From NCBI GenBank assembly GCA_963844865.1, contig CAWJPY010000013.1, positions 186,001-250,000 of the forward strand: a stretch of 64,000 nucleotides of DNA. The letters are read 5' to 3'. Positions within the stretch are counted from its first letter, which is position 1. Each line of letters starts with the position of its first letter. A program made the translations under genes and the position numbers. The DNA is from CAWJPY01 sp963844865. Its GTDB lineage: Bacteria; Acidobacteriota; Thermoanaerobaculia; Thermoanaerobaculales; Sulfomarinibacteraceae. Below the pieces are notes generated by a model. The model searched no databases, had not been told where the DNA came from, and saw nothing but the letters and a program-made list of their open reading frames with translations. Shown in pieces: positions 17,013 through 25,414 of this stretch.

Positions 17013-19223
17013 TCAGGTGTGGGCGGTGCGGAGGCGCTGGGCGAGGCGGGTGTAACGGGCCTGGACGGTGGCGTTGTGGACGGCCCGGCCGAGGGCGCGC
17101 CGGGAGCCCACGATGACCACGAGGCGGCGGCCCCGGGTGACGGCGGTGTAGAGCAGGTTGCGCTGCAGCATGAGGTGGTGGGAGTGGTGGAGGGCGATGA
17201 CCACCGCCGGGTACTCGCTGCCCTGGGCCTTGTGGATGGTGCAGGCGAAGGCGGGGGTCACCTCCTCCAGCTCGGCGGAACCGAGGATGACCGGGCGGCC
17301 GTCGAAGCGGACCACGAGCTGCCGTTCCTCCAGGTCGACGTTCACCACCCGCCCCAGGTCGCCGTTGTAGATGTCCAGCTCGTAGTTGTTGCGGAGCTGC
17401 ATGACCTTGTCGCCGGGTCGGAAGCGGCGGGAGCCGGACACCAGCTCGGGACCCGGCGGCGTCAGGAGCTCCTGGAGGCGCTGGTTGAGCGTGGTCACCC
17501 CGAGCTCGCCGCGGTGCATGGGGGCCAGGACCTGGATGTCGTCCACGGGGTCGAGGCCGAAGCGGCGGGGGATGCGGTTGGCCACGAAGTCGATCACGAG
17601 GTCGGCGGCCTCGCGGGCCTCGTCGCGGGCGACGAAGTAGAAGTCGCCGGCCTCGTCATCGCGCCCGCTCACCGGCATGGCGCCGTGGTTGATGCGGTGG
17701 GCGTTGTCCACGATGAGGCTGCGCCGGGCCTGGCGGAAGATCTCGTCGAGGCGGATCACCCGCAGCCGGCCGGAGGCGATGAGGTCGGCGAGCACGTTGC
17801 CCGGCCCCACCGAGGGGAGCTGGTCGGCGTCCCCGACCAGCACCACGCGGCATGCCGGGGGCGTGGCGGCGACGAGGGCGGCGGCCAGGTCCACGTCCAC
17901 CATGGAGACCTCGTCCACCACCAGCAGGTCGGCCTCCAGGGGGTGGTCGGCGTTGCGGGCGAAGGCGCGGGTGGCGGGGTTGAACTCCAGCAGGCGGTGG
18001 ACGGTGCGAGCGTCGGCGCGGGTGGTCTCGGAGAGACGTTTCGCGGCGCGGCCCGTGGGGGCGGCGAGGAGCACCCGTTGGTCCTTGCGGCCGAGGATCT
18101 CGATGACCCCGCGGACGAGGGTCGTCTTGCCGGTGCCGGGGCCGCCGGTGATGATCACCGCCGGCTCGGTGAGGGCGGCGGCGAGCGCATCCCTCTGGGC
18201 CGGGGCGAGGTCGAGATCGGCCTGCCGCTCGTACCAGGCGATGGCGGCGGCCACGTTCAGCCGCTGCGTCCTTCGACGTGCTCCCAGCACGGCCTCGAAA
18301 CCCTCGGCGACCGCGACCTCGGCGCCGTGCAGGCGGTCCAGGTAGATGGCGTCCTCCTCGCCGTCTCCGATGGACTCCACCACCACCGTGGCGGAAGCGG
18401 CCAGGCCCTCCAGGGGCGGCCCCAGCACATCGTCGCCGGTGCCCAGGAGCTGGGCGGCCCTGGTCAGGAGGTCGCGCCGAGGCAGGTAGACGTGGCCGTC
18501 GAGCGCTGACTCCTCGAGCACGAAGATCAGCCCCGCCCGCAGGCGCTCGGGTGCGTCCTCGGGCAGCCCCAGGCCGCGGGCGATGCGGTCGGCGGTACGG
18601 AAGCCGACGCCGAAGACCTCCTCGGCCAGGCGGTAGGGGTTGGATCGCACCACGTCCACGGCGGCTGCCCCGTAGCGGGCGTGGGCCTTCACCGCGACCC
18701 CGGGGGGCAGGCCATGGCCGGTGAGGAAGACCATGATCTGCTGCAATCCCCGGCTCGCCTCCCAGGACGAGCGGATGCGCTCCAGGGTCTTGGCGCCGAT
18801 GCCGCGCACCCGGCGCAGCTTCTCGGGCTCGCGGTCGATGACCTCCAGGGTGCGGTCGCCGAACCGCGCCACGATGCGCTCGGCCATCTTGGGGCCGATG
18901 CCCCGGATCCGGCCCGAGGAAAGAAAGCGGCGGATGCCTTCCTTCGTGGCAGGCTCCAGGTACACGTAGGTGGAGACCTCGAGCTGCCTTCCGAAGCGCG
19001 GGTGCTCCACCCATCGACCGGCGAGCCGCAGCCGGTCCCCCTCGCGGACACCGAGGAGAGGTCCGATGGCGGTGAACGTCTCCCCGGAATCGCGGCGTAC
19101 GCGCACGACGGCGAAACCGCTGTCCGGGTTGGTGAACAGGGCGCGCGCCACCGTCACCTCGCAGCTCCCGCCCGGTCCGGCGTCGAGGGGCTCGGCCGCG
19201 AACAGAGAGGTCTCCTGGGCCAT
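17013..19223 (-). CDS. recD2: RecD2-type ATP-dependent 5'-3' DNA helicase
   Basis: 736 residues, the usual RecD2 length. The order is an N-terminal OB-like region (VTVARALFTNPDSGFAVVRV), then helix-hairpin-helix repeats (RIRGIGPKMAERIVARFG, LRRVRGIGAKTLERI). Walker A GGPGTGKTT is near residue 358 and Walker B VDEVSMVD follows. Next come GDADQLPSVGPGNVL and the C-terminal superfamily 1 motifs FACTIHKAQGSEYPAVVI and LLYTAVTRGRRLVV. The N-terminal HhH region separates it from RecBCD RecD. Such helicases act in DNA repair and replication-fork handling outside RecBCD (family knowledge). It stands alone, convergent with the metal-efflux operon. Confidence 0.95.
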   Translation of the reverse strand: MAQETSLFAAEPLDAGPGGSCEVTVARALFTNPDSGFAVVRVRRDSGETFTAIGPLLGVREGDRLRLAGRWVEHPRFGRQLEVSTYVYLEPATKEGIRRFLSSGRIRGIGPKMAERIVARFGDRTLEVIDREPEKLRRVRGIGAKTLERIRSSWEASRGLQQIMVFLTGHGLPPGVAVKAHARYGAAAVDVVRSNPYRLAEEVFGVGFRTADRIARGLGLPEDAPERLRAGLIFVLEESALDGHVYLPRRDLLTRAAQLLGTGDDVLGPPLEGLAASATVVVESIGDGEEDAIYLDRLHGAEVAVAEGFEAVLGARRRTQRLNVAAAIAWYERQADLDLAPAQRDALAAALTEPAVIITGGPGTGKTTLVRGVIEILGRKDQRVLLAAPTGRAAKRLSETTRADARTVHRLLEFNPATRAFARNADHPLEADLLVVDEVSMVDVDLAAALVAATPPACRVVLVGDADQLPSVGPGNVLADLIASGRLRVIRLDEIFRQARRSLIVDNAHRINHGAMPVSGRDDEAGDFYFVARDEAREAADLVIDFVANRIPRRFGLDPVDDIQVLAPMHRGELGVTTLNQRLQELLTPPGPELVSGSRRFRPGDKVMQLRNNYELDIYNGDLGRVVNVDLEERQLVVRFDGRPVILGSAELEEVTPAFACTIHKAQGSEYPAVVIALHHSHHLMLQRNLLYTAVTRGRRLVVIVGSRRALGRAVHNATVQARYTRLAQRLRTAHT

Positions 19224-19279
19224 GGAGGGATTGTAGCCGCTCGCCCGTGAGGGGGCCCACGGAGACGAGGCGCGGGGCT

Positions 19280-19370
19280 GCAGGGGCAGCGACTGCGATC
19301 AGCGGCCGCGGCAGTGATCGGGGGCAGCGACGGCGGCCGCCATCCGCGTCAGCGTCAGCGACCATGGACC
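19280..19370. repeat. Dispersed GATCAGCGGCAGCGA-type repeat, copy 3
   Basis: GGGGCAGCGACTGCGATCAGC, read in its parts, plus CGGCAGTGATCGGGGGCAGC and GCGTCAGCGTCAGCGACC lie just upstream of recD2. Three to four unit-like blocks are present in both spacing and sequence, the densest copy in the window. It is the left part of a 521-bp gene-free stretch (19224-19744) made almost entirely of repeats. Confidence 0.55.
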
Positions 19371-19484
19371 GTCGAATGGCGAGAGGCTCTGGGAGCACCA
19401 GAGAGGGTGCCTGGCACGCCGTCTGGCCTACCCGAGGTGATGCCTCTCGCGACGTGCCGTCCTCTCGACGCCTTTCCCGAGGTT

Positions 19485-19560
19485 GCCACCGCTGACACTT
19501 TCCCGACCCTGCGGCCGGGGAAGCCGCGAAGCGACACTCCGGGAAAGTGTCACCAGTGGC
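19485..19560. repeat. Near-perfect 21-bp inverted repeat with TGACACTTTCCCG arms
   Basis: TGACACTTTCCCG (19493-19505) and CGGGAAAGTGTCA (19540-19552) are exact reverse complements. The match extends outward to 19485 and 19560 with three mismatches, around a 34-base centre. A GTGCCTGGCAC palindrome lies at about 19407. The AAGTGTC/GGCACC vocabulary matches the sequence behind the transposase remnant at 11011-11058. It may be the paired ends of a non-autonomous mobile element or a strong hairpin between recD2 and the GMC gene. Confidence 0.6.
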
Positions 19561-19655
19561 ACGCCCGAGGCACGCGCCGTTCTGTCGAGGGCCGCTGGTC
19601 AGTGCGGACACTGCCGCCGTACGCTGCCGCTGGCCGCTGCCCCCGCGTAGGGTGG

Positions 19656-19745
19656 GCGGGGGCTTCGCGTCTTGGCGCCTTGGCGCCTTTGCGTTGAGTC
19701 TTCGGGTGGGGTGGGCGGCTCTGCGCCTCCGCGTCTCTGCGTTGC
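19656..19745. repeat. Degenerate CTTGGCGCC / CTCCGCGTC short tandem repeat
   Basis: CTTCGCGTCTTGGCGCCTTG is followed by GCGCCTTTGCGTTGAG and then TCTGCGCCTCCGCGTCTCTG before CGTTG. The pattern has an irregular 8-9 base period. It fills the space directly downstream of the GMC gene stop, and no reading frame there is convincing. Similar short degenerate tracts are common between genes in GC-rich bacteria. Confidence 0.5.
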
Positions 19746-21370
19746 TATTGCCGGCCGCGGGCCTCCTCCTCGCTGCGGGTGGGGAACTTGTCGCAGGCGT
19801 ACTCGGCCAGGGCGGTGATGGTCAGGGACGGGTTGGCCCCCAGGTTGGCGCCGATGACGGTGGCGTCCATGACGTAGAGACCGGGGTGGCCGAAGACCTC
19901 GAAGTCGCGGCTGATCACGCCTCGCTCGGGGGTGGGGGCGATGGCGCAGCCGCCGAGGATGTGGGCGGTGGTGGACTGGTCCAGCAGCACCTCGTTGAGG
20001 CTGCTCTGGGGGACCGCGTCGAGCTGGCGGCCGACGTCGCGGGCCACCTCGTTGGCCACCGGGATGTAGGACGGAATGCGATGCTGGCCTGCGGGCGGGC
20101 GGGAGGCGAGGGTCTGGTGGAAGGGCCACAACCGGCTGCGCCGCCTGATGAGCCGAGTGTGGTTGTCGTTGGTCTGCATGACCAGGAGCACCTGGGAGTG
20201 CTCGGCCTTGCCCCAGGGCTTGGCCACGAACAGGCTCTGCAGGGGGTGGCGGACCACGTTCCCAAGCCAGCGGAGCTGGCGGGGTATGCCCCGGCCCCCG
20301 TCAGTGAGGATGGTGCCGAGGGTCATGAGCACGTCGGAGCCCTTGGGGAAGTGGACCATCTCCATGCGGGTGCGCTCGTCCACGTGGACCTCGGCCTGGA
20401 TGGAGATGCCCTCCCAGAGGTCGTCCATGCTGCGCGAAGTGATGCCGAGCAGGGCCTCGGAGTTGGTGCGCACGAAGTTCCCCACCTGGTCCGAGATCCA
20501 GGGGAGGGCGCCCCTGCGTTTGCAGTCGGCGAGGAGCGGCACGGTGCCGAGCACCCCGCCGGAGACCACCACCTTGCGGGCGCGCAGGACGCCCCGCTCG
20601 CGCGCCGCGAGGCCGGTGGAGCGCCGCCAGCGCAGGGCGTAGCCGCCTCCCTCGAGGGGCTCGATGAGGCTGACCTCGGTCTCGGGCACGACCTGAGCGC
20701 CGAGCCCCTCGGCCAACCACAGGTAGTTGAGGTCGAGGGTGTTCTTGGCCGCGTAGCGGCAGCCGATCATGCACGCGCCGCACCACACGCAGCCGCGCCG
20801 CCGGGGCCCGCTGCCCTCGAAGTAGGGGTCCTCCACCTCGACGTCGGGCTCGCCGAAGAAGACGCCGACGCTGGTGGGGTGGAAGGTGTCGCCGAGGCCC
20901 TTGCGTTCGGCGGCGCGGCGCAGCGCCTCGTCGCCGGCGCCGGTACGGGGGCTCGGGACCGAGCCCAGCATGCGCCGGGCGGTGGCGTAGTGGGCCGGCA
21001 TGACGCCGCGCCAGTCCTCCAGCTCCTTCCAGCGGGGGTCGTCCCAGAGGGTGGGGTTGGGCTCGAGGTGGGTGTTGGCATACAGCAGGCTGCCGCCGCC
21101 CACGCCAACCCCGTGCAGCACCAACGCCTCGCGGAAGAGCCGCAGCGCCCAGATCCCGGTGCAGCCGAGGCGGGGGAGCCAGAAGGACCGCGGGATGTTC
21201 CAGTTGGTGGTGGGGAAGTCCTCCGGGCGCCAGCGCTTGCCCTTCTCCAGGACGGTGACGCGGTACCCCTTCTCGGACAGGCGCAGGGCGGCCACGGAGC
21301 CACCGAAGCCGGAGCCGATGATCGCCACGTCGGTGTCGAAGTCGGCGGAGGTGGGCGCTGCTGGAACCAT
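19745..21370 (-). CDS. GMC-family FAD oxidoreductase (cholesterol-oxidase-like)
   Basis: 541 residues. The N-terminal FAD fold is AIIGSGFGGSVAALRLSEKG, followed by VLEKGKRW and GVGVGGGSLLYANTHLEPNP, the sterol-oxidase-like pattern. The C-terminal GMC part reads STTAHILGGCAIAPTPERGV then HPGLYVMDATVIGANLGANP, with the active-site histidine. A cysteine cluster CVWCGACMIGC followed by AKNTLDLNYL lies near residue 200. It is conserved in this subgroup and resembles a metal- or cluster-binding site. No signal peptide is seen. The ATG at 21370 has GAGGTG five bases upstream. Substrate unknown; an alcohol or sterol-like molecule is likely. Confidence 0.87.
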   Translation of the reverse strand: MVPAAPTSADFDTDVAIIGSGFGGSVAALRLSEKGYRVTVLEKGKRWRPEDFPTTNWNIPRSFWLPRLGCTGIWALRLFREALVLHGVGVGGGSLLYANTHLEPNPTLWDDPRWKELEDWRGVMPAHYATARRMLGSVPSPRTGAGDEALRRAAERKGLGDTFHPTSVGVFFGEPDVEVEDPYFEGSGPRRRGCVWCGACMIGCRYAAKNTLDLNYLWLAEGLGAQVVPETEVSLIEPLEGGGYALRWRRSTGLAARERGVLRARKVVVSGGVLGTVPLLADCKRRGALPWISDQVGNFVRTNSEALLGITSRSMDDLWEGISIQAEVHVDERTRMEMVHFPKGSDVLMTLGTILTDGGRGIPRQLRWLGNVVRHPLQSLFVAKPWGKAEHSQVLLVMQTNDNHTRLIRRRSRLWPFHQTLASRPPAGQHRIPSYIPVANEVARDVGRQLDAVPQSSLNEVLLDQSTTAHILGGCAIAPTPERGVISRDFEVFGHPGLYVMDATVIGANLGANPSLTITALAEYACDKFPTRSEEEARGRQ

Positions 21371-21553
21371 GGGTCACCTCTCGGTACAGTCTAACCGCTG
21401 ATGCCGCACCATGGCAATCATTGCCACGATGCGGCGGCAGCGTGGGCGCCGGGGCCCCTTCCTCCCTGACGCGTGGCGTTGCCGGCGGTCGGGGGGGGGA
21501 TCTATCATGCCCCCGGCGCGCCGCGCCAGAAGCGGCGGCGCCGGGGAGGCGGC

Positions 21554-22801
21554 GTGAACATCCTCGTTCTCAACTGCGGATCCTCGACGGTCAAGTTCCA
21601 GATCATCCAGACGGACACGGACCTCATCGCGTCGGACGGCGACCGCAAGCTGGCGTGGGGCCTGATGGAGCGCATCGGGTCGCAGGCGGTCCTCACCTTC
21701 CAGGCCACGGGGAGGAGCAAGCAGCGCCACGCGGAGCCCCTGGGAGACCACCGGGCGGCCATCGACCGCATCCTGCGCTGGATCGTGTCGCCGGACTCCC
21801 AGATTCAGCACATCAGGACCCTGGGCGATATCCACGCCGTGGGCCACCGGGTGGTGCACGGAGGGGAGCGCTTCCAGCGCTCGGCCCGCATCGACGACGC
21901 GGTGCTGGACGGCATCGAGGACTGCATCGACCTGGCGCCCCTGCACAACCCCGCCAACCTGAAGGGCATCCGGGTGGCCATGGAGCTGCTCGGCGGCGGG
22001 GTGCCCCAGGTGGCGGTTTTCGACACCTCCTTCCACTCCACGATGCCCGAGGACTCCTACCTCTACGCCATCCCCTACCAGTACTACCGCCGCTACGGGA
22101 TGCGCCGCTACGGGTTCCACGGCACCTCGCACCGGTACATCGCCTACCGCTACCGCAAGCTCAACAACCTGGAGCCGGACCAGGTGGACATCATCACCCT
22201 GCACCTGGGCAACGGCGCCTCGGCCTGCGCCATCAAGGGCGGACGATCGCTCAACACCTCCATGGGCTTCACGCCCCTGGAGGGCCTGGTGATGGGGACC
22301 CGCTCCGGCGACATCGATCCCTCCCTCATCGAGTTCCTCATGCACAAGGAGGGTGTCGACATCAACGAGGTCGACAACATGCTCAACAAGCGCTCCGGCC
22401 TGCTCGGCCTGTCCGGCCTCACCTCCGACATGCGCGACCTCCTGGCCGAGGAGGCGGAGAACGACGACCGCCGCGCCCGTCTCGCCATCGATGTCTTCTG
22501 CCGCCGGGTGAAGCACTACATCGGCGCGTACTACGCGGAGATGGGTGGCGCCGATGCCATCGTCTTCACCGGCGGCATCGGCGAGAACGCCGCCCCGGTG
22601 CGCGAGCGCATCTGCACCGGTCTGGAAGCCATGGGCGTGGTGCTCGATCGGGAGCGGAACGCCGGCCTGGCCGCCGGCGAGCCGGGGGAGATCAGCACCG
22701 CGGAAGCGACCCTGAAGGCGTGGGTCATCCCCACCGACGAGGAGCTCCTGATCGCCCGCGACACCTACCGGGTGGTGGAGGACATCCCTCGCCGGTGGTG
22801 A
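21554..22801 (+). CDS. ackA: Acetate kinase
   Basis: Interconverts acetate + ATP and acetyl phosphate + ADP. The 415-residue length is typical. Motifs include NILVLNCGSSTVKFQ at the start, AVGHRVVHGGE, LHNPANL, RYGFHGTSHRY, LHLGNGASACAI and FTGGIGENAAPVRERI. The start is a GTG at 21554 with GGGGAGG four bases upstream. The frame is open upstream but without homology. No phosphotransacetylase gene is next to it, so the usual ack-pta pair is split here. It is transcribed away from the GMC gene, with about 180 bases between the two starts. Confidence 0.95.
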   Translation: MNILVLNCGSSTVKFQIIQTDTDLIASDGDRKLAWGLMERIGSQAVLTFQATGRSKQRHAEPLGDHRAAIDRILRWIVSPDSQIQHIRTLGDIHAVGHRVVHGGERFQRSARIDDAVLDGIEDCIDLAPLHNPANLKGIRVAMELLGGGVPQVAVFDTSFHSTMPEDSYLYAIPYQYYRRYGMRRYGFHGTSHRYIAYRYRKLNNLEPDQVDIITLHLGNGASACAIKGGRSLNTSMGFTPLEGLVMGTRSGDIDPSLIEFLMHKEGVDINEVDNMLNKRSGLLGLSGLTSDMRDLLAEEAENDDRRARLAIDVFCRRVKHYIGAYYAEMGGADAIVFTGGIGENAAPVRERICTGLEAMGVVLDRERNAGLAAGEPGEISTAEATLKAWVIPTDEELLIARDTYRVVEDIPRRW

Positions 22802-22849
22802 GGCGCTGAGCCCGCTGCGCGCCACCGGGAGGGGAGCCACTGCGCCGCG

Positions 22850-24064
22850 TCAGGAGGACCGCGCTCGCACGCGGGTGCCGTCGGCGACCTGGTCCGGGGG
22901 GTAGAGGACCACCCGGTCCCCCTCCTGAAGGCCCGACGTGATCTCCGCGTCGACCTCGTTGCGGTGGCCGACGGCAACCTCGGTGAGGCGGGCCCTCCCG
23001 CCCGAGACCCGGAACACCGCCCAGCTCTGCCCATGCCGGAAGAGGGCGCCCGTGGGCACCGTGAGCACACTGTCGCTCTGCCAGATCACGATCCTGGTCT
23101 CGACCCGATAGCCGTCCCCCAGGCCCTCCCAGGCCCGGCGGGGCTCGTCGAAGCGGGAGATGACGTTGACCCGCTGCTCCTCCACGCCGAGGGCGGAGGT
23201 CTTCTCGAAACCGTAAGGCTCGACCCGCCAGACGCGGGCCGAGAGGGTGCCGTCCCCGCCCCAGCGCTCCACTTGGACCGGCATCCCGGCCGCCACCCTC
23301 ACCGCGTCGCTGGACAGGTAGTCCGACACGATCTCGAGCCCGTCCAGGTCCGCCAGGGCCAGCAGGGGCGCGCCCGCCTGGACCACGGCGCGGCTCTCCT
23401 GGAAGCGTTGCAGGACGACGCCGGTGACGGGCGCGTGGATGTCGAGGGTGGGCCTCGATCCCCGGTCGCCACCTCCGTGCTCGAGCAGCGTGGCGCGGGC
23501 TGCGGCCAGCTCGTGCGTCGCCTGCTCCACCCCGGCGTCGGCGGCCGCCAGCGCGTCCGAGCGGCTCTTGGCATCGGCCCTGGCTCGCTCGAGGTCCTCG
23601 TGGGAGGCCACGTCCCTGCGCGCCAGGTCCTCGAGCCGCTCCAGCTCCCAGGTGGCGAACCGGGCCTGGGCCTGGGCCTGGTCCCGTTGACCCTTGGCCG
23701 CCGCGAGCGCGGCCCGGGCCGCTCCGAGGCGGGCCTGGGCCTCCTCCCGGCTGCGGGCGTCCAGCGGTGTGGGATCGCCTGGCACGAAGGTGGCGAGCAC
23801 GGTCTCACCCGCGCTCACCGGATCCCCGGGCTCGAGCTCGATCCGGAGCACCTGACCCGTCACCGGGGCCGAGACCACGTAGCGCTCCCGCACCCGGGTC
23901 TTGCCCTCGTGGTCCACGGTGACCGCCAGGGGCCCGCGGGCCACCGCGCCCTCCTCCACCGTCACCGGGCTGGGCAGGAGGGCCACGATGAGGGCGGCGA
24001 TGCCGATGACCGCGATGCCGCCCCAGACGACGATCCGCCGGAAACTGGGCTTGTTGAGGTCCAT
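22850..24064 (-). CDS. Membrane-fusion adaptor of ABC exporter (HlyD/MacA-like)
   Basis: 404 residues. An N-terminal membrane anchor (RIVVWGGIAVIGIAALIVAL) is followed by a barrel/lipoyl half (VVSAPVTGQVLRIELEPGDP). A long coiled-coil hairpin spans residues ~90-190. The second lipoyl half is IHAPVTGVVLQRFQESRAVV, and the C-terminal domains end GLQEGDRVVLYPPDQVADGT. It lies three bases after the permease gene and is last in a TetR-led operon, so it should couple an ABC permease to an outer-membrane channel. No channel gene is local; the TolC-like protein at 11.3 kb is the nearest. Confidence 0.88.
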   Translation of the reverse strand: MDLNKPSFRRIVVWGGIAVIGIAALIVALLPSPVTVEEGAVARGPLAVTVDHEGKTRVRERYVVSAPVTGQVLRIELEPGDPVSAGETVLATFVPGDPTPLDARSREEAQARLGAARAALAAAKGQRDQAQAQARFATWELERLEDLARRDVASHEDLERARADAKSRSDALAAADAGVEQATHELAAARATLLEHGGGDRGSRPTLDIHAPVTGVVLQRFQESRAVVQAGAPLLALADLDGLEIVSDYLSSDAVRVAAGMPVQVERWGGDGTLSARVWRVEPYGFEKTSALGVEEQRVNVISRFDEPRRAWEGLGDGYRVETRIVIWQSDSVLTVPTGALFRHGQSWAVFRVSGGRARLTEVAVGHRNEVDAEITSGLQEGDRVVLYPPDQVADGTRVRARSS

Positions 24065-24067
24065 GGG

Positions 24068-25333
24068 TCACTCCCGAGTCTTGAGAACGGCGATCAGGTC
24101 GAGGCGCTGGAGCCGGCGCCTGACCACCAGGGCCGAGATCATGGTCGCCGCCAGCACCGTGATGGCCGCCAGGGCGAAGGTGCGCGGCAGGACGATGAGG
24201 GGAAGCCGGTACACCTCGGTGTGGTAGGCGCTGGCGGTGGCCCCGGCGAGCCCGTAGCCGAGGAGCATGCCCAGAGGCACCGCGATCACCGCCACCACGG
24301 CCAGCTCGCCCAGCAGGATGTACGCGATCTCCGAGCGCCGGAAGCCGATGACGCGGAGGGTCGCGAGCTCGCGCGCCCTCTCGGAGAGGGAGATGCGCGC
24401 GGTGTTGTACACCACCCCGAAGGCGATGATGGCGGCGAAGACGATCATCACCACGCGGACCTTGCCGATGGTCTCGCCGAGGGTCGTGCGGAAGCTCTCC
24501 ACGGCGGCGTGCTTGATCATCACCCCGGCCACGGCGGGGAGGTTCTTGAGGCGCTGGAACAGGCGGTCCGACGAGTCCGCGTCCACCTGCAGGTAGGCCC
24601 CGCTCAAGGTGCCCCCCTCGTCCATGAGGCGGTGCAGGGCGTGGATGGACATGTACGCGGTGGTGCCCAGGTACTGCACGACGACGTCCTGGACCACGAT
24701 CCGACGCACCGGCCGGCGCCCCTCCAGCACCTCCACGGTGACCGTGTCCCCGCGCTGGACTCCCAGGAGGCTGGCGAGCTCGTCGTTGAGCACCAGCCCG
24801 GAGGGCGGCAGGACCACCACCTTGCGGGCCCGATCGTCGACCACGCGGTACAGCGGGCTGGCGGGGTCGAGGCCGGTGATCGTGACGTTCCGGTGGCGGG
24901 GACCGAAGCGCAGGCGGGCGGGCACCGCCCGGAACCCTTCGCCGGCCACGACCCCGGGCAGGCGCCGGACCTCGGAGAGGGCGCGGTGGGAACGGGGCTC
25001 CGTGAAGCTCACCATCACGTCGAAGCGCTGCGCCACGAAGAAATGGACCTGGTTCATCACCGCCATGGCGTCGATGGTGAAGGTGCCAACGATCATGATG
25101 GCCCCTCCGCAGGCGATGCCCGCCACCGACAGGGCCGTGCGGCCCGGTCGGCGCTGGAGGTTGCGGAGCAGGATCCGTGACGGCTGCGAGAGGACGCGTC
25201 CCAGCCCGACGCGTTCCAGCACGCTCTGCCGGTAGACGGTGGGAGGCTGGGGGCGCATGGCCTCGGCGGGAGGCAGCCGCACGGCCCGGCGCACCGCGGC
25301 CACAGGGCCCAGCACGGCGGCCGCGAGGCACAC
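24068..25333 (-). CDS. FtsX-type ABC transporter permease, C-terminal fragment of a frameshifted gene
   Basis: Open frame of 421 residues with a normal second half of a large two-FtsX-domain permease. It has a cytosolic stretch PAEAMRPQPPTVYRQSVLER, then an extracytoplasmic MacB-like domain. It ends with three membrane helices (VMIVFAAIIAFGVVYNTARI, LLGELAVVAVIAVPLGMLLG, and FALAAITVLAATMISALVVR). The apparent start at 25333 (CLAAAVLGPVAAVRRAVRLP) is inside a membrane helix, so this is not a true N-terminus. Homology continues upstream in another frame (residues TQMYTRFFSFPILRYRLAPS, near 25350-25410). It joins with the fragment at 25415-26446 to about 790 residues. Confidence 0.8.
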   Translation of the reverse strand: MCLAAAVLGPVAAVRRAVRLPPAEAMRPQPPTVYRQSVLERVGLGRVLSQPSRILLRNLQRRPGRTALSVAGIACGGAIMIVGTFTIDAMAVMNQVHFFVAQRFDVMVSFTEPRSHRALSEVRRLPGVVAGEGFRAVPARLRFGPRHRNVTITGLDPASPLYRVVDDRARKVVVLPPSGLVLNDELASLLGVQRGDTVTVEVLEGRRPVRRIVVQDVVVQYLGTTAYMSIHALHRLMDEGGTLSGAYLQVDADSSDRLFQRLKNLPAVAGVMIKHAAVESFRTTLGETIGKVRVVMIVFAAIIAFGVVYNTARISLSERARELATLRVIGFRRSEIAYILLGELAVVAVIAVPLGMLLGYGLAGATASAYHTEVYRLPLIVLPRTFALAAITVLAATMISALVVRRRLQRLDLIAVLKTRE

Positions 25334-25414
25334 GGCGAGGGCCGTGGACCACGACCGAGGGCGCCAGGCGGTAGCGCAGGATGGGGAAGCTGAAGAACCG
25401 CGTGTACATCTGCG

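Noticed and set aside
10211..19370. Repeats as a CRISPR array
   Set aside because: Units are irregular in length, spacing and order, with no constant spacers and no cas genes.
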